From: Psococerastis gibbosa
Lineage: Eukaryota > Arthropoda > Insecta > Psocodea > Psocidae
Length of the DNA: 64,000 nt
Direction: 5' to 3'
NCBI GenBank assembly: GCA_963971405.1
Contig: OZ020490.1
Span: 434,001-498,000, forward strand
Part shown: piece after piece, positions 55,201 to 64,000 of the stretch
How the letters are laid out: each line of letters starts with the position of its first letter
How positions within the stretch are numbered: the first letter of the stretch is position 1
The notes under the pieces: generated by a model
What the model saw: only the letters and a program-made list of their open reading frames with translations
What the model was told of the DNA's origin: nothing
The model's database searches: none
Translations under genes and position numbers: made by a program

Positions 55201-58200
55201 TCTCGGTTGCTACTCGAAGGTGTTTGATGAGTAATTAAAAGGCTTCCCTTTAATACTAAAGTTTCACTACTACCGTGTGTAACCCCCCCCCCCCCCCCGT
55301 TTCTGTTTAGTAAGTAAGTAAGTAAACGTGTATTGAAACATAAAACAAATAAACAATAATGTAAGGTCACCCTGAGTAGACCTATAACAATTTTACCTGC
55401 CCTTAAATAAAATATAAAATAAAAAAATAATTAAACATACGTAACTATTACAATTAATTTACATAAATTAATAACATATCCCACCTATAAGTATTTCCGT
55501 ATTTTATCGAAATTTAATCATTGTACTATGCAAAAGAAATAGTTCCTCTGCTGCTTGCGGTAAGGGTCCGTCACTAACAACGATTTGGCCACAGTCATAG
55601 AAGACGAGAGAAGTGCGTTTTCAGTATTCCCCATCGATTATCAATTCTAATTCTAATTATATTTGTGACAATTAGAGTTCTATATAGAAGAGATGGGACA
55701 TTCGCTTCCAGACAAAAATTTAATTTCTAATGCCACGTTTTCTATATGATTGAAAAAAAGTGGTCCCAGGATTCAAAATATATTTTTGGCCGGCTCGATA
55801 GTTCCATCTCTCTTAAATAGACCTCTAGTGACAACCATACTATGCATACAACAATGTCCAGTAACATTTCCTCTACCCTATTAGTCCATTATTGTCTTGG
55901 TGTGTGATAATTCCCTGCAATTTTTTCCATCTACAATTGCACAGAATGTTGAATATTCATTTTAAGTATATGGTGTAACATTGTTAAAAATATGTTAAAG
56001 TTTCCGACGCCATTTACCTGACTCACGATATAATTACAGCCGGGGATTTTCTCCTCTAGTTGTAGGTAAAATTGCGCGTAATGGCTAATAATAAGCATCG
56101 TAAAATACCGTAATTGGTACCAGAACCATGTCGTATACAGACTGAGTAGGCTAACTTTGGTAAATCGCCAAGATCGCATAAAGATTAATATTAATAAGTC
56201 TGCTATACGTTTGAGTGGCAAGTAGGCTTATTAAGCAATAGCCCCAGCAATAATTCGGGATAATTTATGCTTTTGTATTGATGTGACGCCTACTGCACTA
56301 TTTTTGATTTGGGCTTATTTCAAATAAACCAGAGTTACTCAAAGAAAGCGCTTATAAATCAAAATACGAGTAATAATTCAGTCACTTCTTTCAGTATTCA
56401 ATAAACAGACATTTTTTTGGGTGTGTCCTCTTTTTTCATAAAATCTTCCTTTCCCTAATTCCTCTGCCAATTTTTTTTTTAAGGTTACCGATTGACCTCT
56501 TCTGTCACCTCTGTAGGTTAGTACCTGTGTTGAGTTACGACACGTCTCCGATCCCATGGCGTGTAAAATCTCGCACAAGTACAAGTACGCTACCGCCTTG
56601 CCCTCGAAGTCGCTATTGCCTGCACAGACCACCTACCAAGTTACTAGGAATCATATATCACCACATTATAGACTATTTATGCATGATATAATTAATTATA
56701 TTAAGGCTGCCTCGGGAACATGCATTATGCACATGTTGTTTATTCAATATATTTAATACACAGACAAGATAAAATCCAACAGGTTTCTATACTAGTTTTA
56801 ACCGTTTGCAATTACGGTAGGCGTATTATTAAAACTATAGATGGTACATGAAAGTGTATGATGTATGTTAAATTTAAATTACTATCATAAAATCAAACGA
56901 CTTGTTTATGCAGGTTTCAGGCTTTGTAATTATGAGTAGTTATTATGCGTACGAGGTTTGTTTTAACTGACTTAATAAGGGTAGTTAGTCAAGTTACCTT
57001 CAATTGGATGGAAGTCAGCTTTACGGGTTTGGCCAGAAATTGTAAATGCCATACAGCTGAGGAATCCTATTAGCAATTTGCCAAAAAATCAAAACCCCAT
57101 CCCCCTAACATCCGAACAAGGGCGACGCCAGAGAGGGGCAGGGGGAGCCATTCCCCCCCCCCCTAGAGTCTGCTTTGTTTTAGCGTTGGTACGGCAAAAC
57201 ATGCACAGTGTTATATACCTGAGAACAAGCTACATATTTAAAAATAATGTTTTGTTTCATAAAATAATTTTTCAAAAGTACACTTTTGTAGCCTAGTTAG
57301 GAGTAGTGAGATAACTGCATTACTATTACATGCTAAGCTGTAATTATTCTTTTACACGAAACGACTTTTTAAGGGGGTGGGAACCTACCTCCTGCCCCCC
57401 CCCCCTCCCATAGCTGAAATCCTGACGTCGCCCTTGCGGTCGAAGGATCCCGCGACTTGAAAAAATTAATTAACGTACTTTACGGTCATTTAATGCTATG
57501 AACTCTTCTTCCCATAGCCATGAAATATTGTAGGAAGATTCACGCTGACACCAAAGGACTCTGTCATTTTATGAGAAACAAAGAAAGACTGCTTTTGCAA
57601 GCCCTTCCTACCAATGAGGGGTCAATTTATAATGTGCATTTTCTCTCACTTTACTCCTGAGTCCAGATGCTGGTGCTTGAATTAAAAGAACGTGAGATAC
57701 TGACCTATCCATGAGCCCTCGTCCTTGGTGATGGGCAAATCTGATTCGGGATCCGACAGCTGCGGCAGCAGTACTGCGGAGTATCCTGCTGTCATGCCGG
57801 AACTGAGTGCGGTGAAGGCCGCTCCGAGTGCCAGTAGGTACTGAAAAAAAAATATTAAAGCTATTACGCGACTCTGATCGGGGGCGCAGGGTCGTGGGCC
57901 CAAGGGTGATGAAAGGCTTGCCATTGGGAAAATGCCCAAAGGTAGAGTTCTATAAAGGGGAGATGACACTCGCTCCTGACTAAAAAGCTCCGGTGCAACG
58001 TGGCACGTATTTTCAATGTATCATAGGAGTGGCAGGTGGCCCCAGATATTGAAAAATAAATTTTTGGCGGGAAGGGAATACCCAGTGCCGGATTAAGCCA
58101 GCGCTGGGCCTGTAACAAATTCTGTCAAGGGGCCCTTGGTTTGCTGTAGGTTCTCATGTTTATAAAACAAAACTGTTACAAATTAACTTTTCTGGATAAA

Positions 58201-61200
58201 ATATGGACAGGCGCGGGACCCCCAAATTGGCGGGGCCCGTACCATTTGCTACTCTTGCTACATGGCTAATCCAGCACTGGTAATATCCCCTCTTTACTGT
58301 ATAGAACTCTATGTAAAGGCAGTAACATAATTGCAAGTAACATGCCGATTCATAGGGCTGAAAAGAAAAACAAAACGGTACCAATCAGACAGTAAAGTTT
58401 GTTCTGCGGAGTAGTGGTAGTCGCATCCCAACACGAACATGGCCTGGCTAGGGTCTCTGTGTAAGAGTAAGTATATGTGTTGAGGCCCAAATTGCTCCTT
58501 TTGCAGAGGCCCACTGATTCTCTCGACTCTGACCTTCAATGGGGGGGGGGGGAGGAATGAATTCCAGGCTATGGGAAAGATGAGGAATTCATTCCCACCC
58601 TATATTTTTTCATCAATTCGACCACGTCTGATTCAGCCAATCAGACCACGTATAGCGTAATAGCGTATAGCGTAATTGTTAATAATTTGTTTAAGATTTT
58701 AGAGTGAGGACTTAGAAGTGGGTATTGGGGGCGAGGTATACTAAATCAAGAAGTGGGGACACAGTTTGGAACATATTATAACATGAAGATACAATTCCAC
58801 CTGTTTGAAAACTACCATAAACACTGTAAGTAGTGAAATGGACCTTGCTGCAGAGTATGGCAGTACAGTATTGGCCTTGTTGTGAGCACCTTTCTTTTTT
58901 TAACGAGCCTAGAAGTTCAGGTTCAAGCAGACATTGCGTGTTGTTACGGTTCATTGCTTCTTCTGCCTCGACCTTTACAACGAGACCTTCTTTGTCCGTT
59001 TTCTCCTGTTTTTTAAATCCTTCCCTGTTCGCCTTATTGCTCAGGTAAACCAGTCTAATGTCATGTCATTGCAGAACCAACTGAATCACCTTTATTATTG
59101 AGAGGGTCATGTTTAGGGGGATCTTTTTGAATTTTTGGAAAACAATTTGGCGTGAGAGCTAATTAATTAAATTCTCCGACAGTGGCTATATTGGCAAAAT
59201 TGCTCTTTGACCAACCTAAATCTATAAATTGTTATAATACAATAGTACACAATACATTTGCCTATATGAAGTATTGTTAATCTGTGATATAAAATAATCT
59301 AACGCGAAGAATCTGAAATTTAATAGGACTTACTTTATCGATTTTTATGGATTCGCAATAGTTTACAAGACAAAATCTATTGTGTATTATCATAGTTTTA
59401 TGTATTTTGGGAGGTGTTTAACGAGCATTTATGGTCAGTATATAAGGGCTCTGGCCCGAGAAATTCATTAATTAACTCCCACCCCATGTTGTTGTTAAAA
59501 AAAAAAATGGAAAGATTTCCCTTAAAGGTAATTAACGGTGGCTCTGACGACCGTCGGTAAAGCTGCGGAAAATGGAATGCTAAGGAATATACAATACTAT
59601 AGGAATATACGCCATATTTATTCGTATTCCAATGCATGGCAGTTTCCTTCCATATAATATGTGTGCAGTGTATATGCTTCCTCAACACTGTTAGAGGATC
59701 CCCTTTCCTGAACACTGCTCTCTTTGGAATGTTGTGTCCAAAAACATGGCCGACAGCCGCGCTTTTCCCAGTAGACCAGTACACCCATTACGGTTGAGTA
59801 GGCTAAGGCACGGTAAAAATGCATGCCCTCTATTCCGAAAATCATTGGCAGATCCAGGATTCAGGGGGGCAAGGAGGCATTGACACTATCACAATTATCT
59901 TTTCCTTGGAAGAAGACACAACTGTTGAACATACTGAGGAAAACATTTTCGTTCAGAGGGGGGGGGGGGCACATGCGTCCCTCCTGGCTAGTGCCGGGAG
60001 TCGAACCTTCACTTTGAGGTTCATAGTCTCTGGTTTGCGTCGGCGTAATAAAATATTGACAATGGACAATGGAATTCAGGTTGCCTATTAGCGGCTTAGG
60101 GATAATTAAAATGGTCTTGGCGTCTTTTGCACCAAAATAGCTGGTCATAAGCGTCTTATCATACCTATGTACTGTACGTATATCACCTCATTTTCTTATT
60201 TCTTGGACATTTTGAAAAATCAGCACTCCGTCTCGTCTCGGTAAGTGACAGAATTGAGCCTGAATCCTGTTTCTCAAACATTTTTCCAACAATAATAAAT
60301 TGCGAAGGCTTTCAATTGCTACTGAATCTCCGATATTCAATCGGTCAAGTGTACGTTATGCCATTGAAGATGTCGACCGCAGATATTGACGAAACATTTG
60401 TAAATGTAAGCATGCTTTCAGTTCAACCTATGAGCCTGGATTCTATTGTATCATCAATTATCCAAATCTTTTTTTCTCTATAATTTCAAGGAAATATAGC
60501 AGAGAGCTAGAGACAGATAAATCACAATGATTTTTTTAATTGGTAGGAAAGGCCATGACTGCATCACGTTTCAGCGCGAGCATCATAGGCGTGCTCAGTT
60601 GAAGGGCAGTGGAGGTGTGAGGGAAAGGCTTGCAGAACCTTTTCCGGGGTGCTCTAAGGTCGGAGGTTACTGCTAATTACCGTTTCCGGGGAACTGCAAG
60701 ATAAGAGACTTTGGTATTGCTGATTAGAGTTCTGCGCTACAAAATATGCATATTGGTAAACAGTAAACATAAATACAACTTAGGTATTTCTTTGAAAAAT
60801 GCATTAATCAAAAAATAATTAATAATCCTAGATTTAGGGTCGACCGATTCCGCCTAATTACACCGTTTCCGAATCAAATCGAATCAAAGACTAGATTTAC
60901 ATAGATTGGCCCATAAGCTTTTATTGTGAAACAAGGTAAGATTGGATCTGAAATTATTTGATGAATCATTAGAATCCGGGATGATGGGTCGTAATAGATC
61001 TGAAAGGGAACTTTCAAACGTTTCGTCCACATCTGTGATCGACATCTTCAGTGGCACTGCGTAGAATTCTAATATTGTATCTCGGAGACTTAGCAGACGT
61101 CATTTGCACATAGATGATAATATATAATAATGGATATACATAGATGCAAGAAGACCTGCTGATCAGTGAGGTATTCACTTCGAAAATACCCTTTCCTTAG

Positions 61201-61960
61201 TGAGCACACGACTAATTATTGTATTAGAAGAAACCTTCTTCCGAAGCAAGTGCTGATCACAGCATGCCTTCTTCACGATTCGATTCGATTCGATTTCGTT
61301 ACAGCCTATGTATGTTGTTTATAATCAATCAGCGTATCCAGCAGTAGGAGGAAGACATTTTTTTATGGTTTTTCTACAAAATCAAAAAATGAAGCTGCAA
61401 TATGATAATGAAATGTACAGTGCTCGTATCGACCGAAACCAAAAATATCCAATCGATATCAATATCGATTCTCGGCAATCGAAAGAAATAACTTTGCTAA
61501 AATAGCTTGCAAAATTGCATATCCCTTGATAGATAAGATGCAATCGAGCAGCCCCGAAAAAAACGCCATTGAACGATAAGCCCTGGGGACATGTAGAGGG
61601 TCTTCTTTCTTGAATACTGCTATACCTGGCGGGGGGGGGAGGGGAGTGAGTCTGTTTATTAACTTGAGGAACCCAAAGGGCAGGCTCCTTCACTTCGGGG
61701 AGAACTGGGAGAAGGGGTGTTGACTGGCAGGGTGGACCTCCTGATTATAGTGAATTCCGAATTGGTTTTATACAAATTATAGTTAAATTCTCGATATCTA
61801 AGTGTATAGAAACTTTTCTTGGATCTACTGAGTCCTGTGTCATCAAACTTTTACTCACCTGTCTAAAAACCGGCGAGAAATCATCTTTGGACTGGGTTTT
61901 GTTCTCGGTCTCCTTGCAGATCTTGCGGATGATGGTTTTTTTAAGGTTCTCGGCGACCAT
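52289..61960 (-). CDS. MFS sugar transporter, facilitated trehalose transporter (Tret1)-like, 520 aa
   Basis: Four coding exons: 61960-61859, 57840-57705, 54989-54843 and 53466-52289; phases 0, 1, 1; total 1,563 nt, one frame, all GT-AG. The protein is a 12-helix sugar porter of the arthropod Tret1-like group: charged cytoplasmic N-terminus; first helix YLLALGAAFTALSSGMTAGY; DKFGRR (loop 2-3, proton/sugar porter signature); VGRLLTGFIVGLVAPMCQVY with YIAEISDPQRRG; PESPLWLL (PESPRWL motif); QFSGVNAVAFYS (sugar-binding QLSG-like); YGRKTL (loop 8-9); and PETKDKTLLEIE (PETKG). Members carry trehalose or hexoses across the plasma membrane by facilitated diffusion. The substrate is not provable from sequence. 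Introns hold two MITEs (57117-57436, 58083-58279). Confidence 0.93.
55265..55300 (+). repeat. Poly-C tract in transporter intron 2
   Basis: A run of about 17 C residues at 55282-55298, followed by GTAAGTAAGTAAGTAAAC tandem copies. No function assigned; such tracts in this window mostly mark hAT-type termini. Confidence 0.5.
56490..56650 (+). repeat. Interspersed repeat R3, copy 2
   Basis: Contains CGATTGACCTCTTCTGTCAC, GTTGAGTTACGACACGTCTC and GATCCCATGGCGTGTAAAAT, matching 25855-26015. It lies in transporter intron 2. Confidence 0.6.
57117..57436. mobile_element. MITE with CAAGGGCGACG ends (320 bp)
   Basis: CAAGGGCGACGCCAGAG at the left is the inverse complement of the right end (CTGACGTCGCCCTTG) with one mismatch in the first 14 bases. 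Poly-C tracts lie near both ends. Flanks CATCCGAA and CGGTCGAA match at only 5 of 8, so the target duplication is weak. hAT-like by form. Confidence 0.65.
58083..58279. mobile_element. hAT-like MITE (197 bp) in transporter intron 1
   Basis: CAGTGCCGGATTAAGCCAG and CATGGCTAATCCAGCACTG are inverted repeats with few mismatches. The 8-bp flanks GGAATACC and GTAATATC match at 6 of 8. The interior (GGGGCCC... and GGCGGGGCCCG) resembles widespread CAGTGCCGGATTAAG-type hAT MITEs. Confidence 0.72.
58290..60340. other. Transporter intron 1, no additional gene seen
   Basis: Several short open frames on both strands have no motifs. A GGTTCGACTCCCGG word on the minus strand at about 59998-60011 hints at another tRNA-like SINE head, adjacent to a poly-G tract at 59959. 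Not resolved further. Confidence 0.35.
60955..61080 (+). repeat. AAACGTTTCGTC repeat family, copy 2
   Basis: Carries TTAGAATCCGGGATGATGGG, TTTCAAACGTTTCGTCCACA and GACATCTTCAGTGG, closely matching 49770-49945. A further, inverse, partial copy (GAAGATGTCGACCGCAGATA, GACGAAACATTTG) lies at 60365-60405. Confidence 0.65.
61640..61745 (+). repeat. Interspersed segment related to 42030-42120
   Basis: GAGTGAGTCTGTTTATTAAC and AACCCAAAGGGCAGGCTCC plus TTCACTTCGGGGA match the loop of the inverted repeat at 41922-42154. It is followed by ACCTCCTGATTATAGTGAATT, which resembles ACCTCCTGATTATAGTGGATT at 43360 in MRPS28 intron 1. Confidence 0.5.
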
Positions 61961-62180
61961 GGCACTGAAAACCGGAAAAATCACCACTTAAAACTCGTGC
62001 AACTTAAACCGGGATAAATCTTTGGGACCACTGATAATACCGTTAGCGGACGGGACACTACGAACACGTCTGTCCCGGACTCTGGCCAAATGGTCAATGA
62101 AGCTGCGACGGCTTCTCAGACAAATCTTCGGTCTTCGGGGAATTATTGGTAGAGCTCGGATAGTAGCCCAGCATAAAAGT
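61961..62180 (-). promoter_or_regulatory. 5' UTR/promoter region of the sugar transporter
   Basis: Sequence directly upstream of ATG 61960 on the minus strand. GTGCCATGG gives a good initiator context. No TATA box could be assigned with confidence; a non-coding upstream exon cannot be excluded. Confidence 0.35.
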
Positions 62181-62322
62181 TGCTACTAGACAATTTCTAC
62201 ATTCGCATGTATTTTTCCGCCTATACCCGTGAAATATAAAGGGTGGCATTCCACGACAACCTTTGAATAGTGGTCATTGAAAGTCAAATTGTAAAAGTTG
62301 CCACAAATTTCTATTTGACAAA

Positions 62323-62428
62323 GCAGTAGAATCCGGGATGATAGGCCGTGGTCGTTCGGAAATTTCCAAACGTTTCGTCGAAGTACGCTTTTAGAGCGAC
62401 CGCGGCCTATCATCCCGGATTCTACTGC
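62323..62428. repeat. Palindromic AAACGTTTCGTC-family element
   Basis: GCAGTAGAATCCGGGATGAT... (62323-62354) and its complement ...ATCATCCCGGATTCTACTGC (62397-62428) form a 32-bp stem around a 42-base loop that carries AAACGTTTCGTCG. Same family as 49770-49945 and 60955-61080. Confidence 0.75.
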
Positions 62429-62916
62429 ATCGCCGTGAAAGTTTTTGTAATTATAAAATTTTATTGACATTGAAAATAAATGTTTTACTAATTTTTATTG
62501 TATTCCTCTTTGGTTTTAACGAAACAGTAGATGGGTCGTGGTCAATTTCAGTTCAAGTTTAGCTCCAAACGATTTGTCGCCAACTGTGGGCAACATCATA
62601 AGTGGTTCAGTAGCCTCCGGCCTTGTCCGTTTTTCTTTTCTCTCAAATTTTGAATATAATGAAATAAGGCAGGTTGCCTCTTCAATGTAAGCCTGTTTCA
62701 TGTTTTAAAAAACGCATAATGTTATTAATTTGGATGAGAAAATCTGAAGGCATTTCATTTCATAAATTATTTTCCTTTCCCTCCGCTCAGTTGAAAATCT
62801 TGAAAAGAAGTCTTTGCTTCAATATTAGAAGGCGAAAGAACAATATTTATTTTATGTAGATATCCAGTAACTATACGATATGATTTGTTCGATCACATGA
62901 TCACTCGCTCCTCGAA

Positions 62917-63312
62917 GGCGGGGTTTCCACCGACCGGCTAGGGCTATTTACAAAAACGGTGACTTGGTAGCAGACATTCTACACTTAAGTGGCGTTTCCA
63001 CCGATCTCGCATTGCAGAATGCAAGTGGCATTGACGGAAATGTTTGTTTTACTCTATGCCATAGTTAGAATTGATCAATGATTATAGAGTAAAATCACAG
63101 ACAAACTAACTAAAATTAAAAAATGGCGTCATATGGGATGTGTTAATTACAAACATTTTAATAGATTTCTATAAAAAGAAAACAAACATTTCCGTCATTG
63201 TCATTTGAATTCTGCAATGCGAGATCGGTGGAAACGCCACCTAAGTCTTGAATGTCTGCTACCACGTCACCGTTTTTGTAAATAGCCCTAGCCGGTCGGT
63301 GGAAACCCCGCC
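62917..63312. mobile_element. Foldback MITE, 3-bp TSD family, copy 3 (396 bp)
   Basis: Arms GGCGGGGTTTCCACCGACCG and the complementary right end, with GAA on both sides (62914-62916, 63313-63315). Inner arm (TCTCGCATTGCAGAATGC, GACGGAAATGTTTG) and core (ATGCCATAGTTAGAATTGATCA) match copy 2. Confidence 0.85.
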
Positions 63313-63319
63313 GAAGCAA

Positions 63320-64000
63320 ACCCTCTATCTCTACCATTTGCCCCAAGAAGTGAAGGCTATACTTAATAAATGAATTTTATCCATTGGCCTCATTTTTTCT
63401 TTAAAATAGGGAAACAGGTCTGTATTTATTACAAAAACAGGGGTTGCTGAGTAGGTTATGACAACTACCCTGGAGGGGTCAATGACCTCTATTGTCCTCT
63501 CATATCGCCCGTAATTATGTGATTATGCAACCCTGTAAATGCATTTTAAGGGATTTCGGTTTGTACTTATACGAGTATCTGCAAACCTTGCGATCGGAGA
63601 CGTGTCGTAACTCTACACACGTACCTTATAGGTTACTTAGTGAGGCAATTGTAGAGGTTAATCGGACACATTCAATACATTGTTTGTACGCGATTAACCT
63701 TTATTTACAATAATGTCGGTGGTATTGGCTGCTATGTTTATTTGTTTGCTTATTTTGGACTTATGGACCAATGACTGACTCCGAGCATGTGTCTCCCGTC
63801 TCTACTAAAAATCGGTATAGTGTGCAAGACTATGCTATAATCCTAGATAACATGCTCAGGTACTGGTTTAATGAGGTTTACGACTGCGGGATAACAAAAC
63901 GTCTCAAACCTTTTATAAATAATGAGCATGTGTTTCCAGTCTCTACTAAATAGTAGCTAAATCTGTGTATAGTGGACAGGCGTGCGTCATACGTTCAGGT
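63320..64000. other. Right end of window, partial repeat R3 and no gene
   Basis: Positions 63585-63690 carry an inverse partial copy of repeat R3 (CGATCGGAGACGTGTCGTAA). A direct repeat of about 45 bp with GAGCATGTGTCTCCCGTCTC / GAGCATGTGTTTCCAGTCTC and CTACTAAA lies at 63783-63811 and 63923-63951. No coding sequence recognised. Confidence 0.45.

Noticed and set aside
12420-60000. Long poly-G/poly-C tracts as G-quadruplex regulators
   Set aside because: Most are single uninterrupted runs next to transposon ends, not four spaced G-runs, and their lengths vary among copies of the same element. They look like slippage-prone transposon sequence or assembly uncertainty.
19411-63312. CRISPR-like or phage-like repeats
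   Set aside because: The repeats are inverted, dispersed and transposon-like with target duplications; the window is eukaryotic with spliced genes.

Overview
This is a eukaryotic, intron-rich, AT-rich and heavily transposon-laden stretch. It is probably arthropod DNA (insect or crustacean; exact lineage not determinable). Reasons: a spliced sugar transporter of the arthropod trehalose/Tret1 type, spliced mitochondrial ribosomal protein S28, canonical GT-AG introns, tRNA-derived SINEs, LINE fragments, abundant hAT-type and foldback elements, and a very frequent TAGGCCTA-like word. No bacterial features (operons, Shine-Dalgarno sites, CRISPR) are present.

Layout. 1-25.2 kb: a cluster of short genes of a protein family I do not recognise. 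Each has an Asn/Ser/Gly-rich exon of about 60 codons with a consensus near G-N-N-N-x-I-x-x-G-D-T-x-I-N-S-P-I-N-Y-x-V-G-x-N-S-N-N. Members lie at about 5.1 kb (+), 7.6-7.9 kb (-), 10.4-10.6 kb (-), 14.6-17.7 kb (+, eight coding exons), 20.2-20.3 kb (-) and 23.8-25.1 kb (+). Most have, upstream and in the matching orientation, a conserved block with a TTATCTAATCT-like element followed about 75-140 bp later by a splice donor. This looks like a promoter plus non-coding first exon. One such block at 1.13-1.35 kb has no coding exon inside the window, which predicts another member to the left. The space between is filled by SINEs, MITEs, a Tc1/mariner relic and other decayed elements.

25.8-36.3 kb: a transposon and virus graveyard. 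It holds a LINE ORF1 fragment with two zinc knuckles, directly followed by an endogenous relic of a positive-strand RNA virus superfamily 1 helicase region (broken by frameshifts and stops), then a LINE endonuclease fragment, a LINE reverse-transcriptase fragment and several copies of one long interspersed repeat.

36.4-45.2 kb: single-copy genes. These are a Myb/SANT-like gene (-, first two exons), a secreted leucine-rich-repeat protein (-) and a complete three-exon MRPS28 (+). 45.3-49.2 kb: a complete, apparently intact hAT transposon (739-codon transposase over two exons) with a perfect 8-bp target duplication, carrying a nested 390-bp TTAA palindromic element; it sits just downstream of MRPS28. 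52.3-62.0 kb: a complete four-exon, 520-residue MFS sugar transporter on the minus strand, with MITEs in its introns. The right end carries another foldback element.

The candidate undescribed system is the Asn-rich family: a clustered, bidirectionally arranged multigene family with strictly phase-0 exons, an exon that can act either as first coding exon or as internal repeat, and a shared upstream promoter block.
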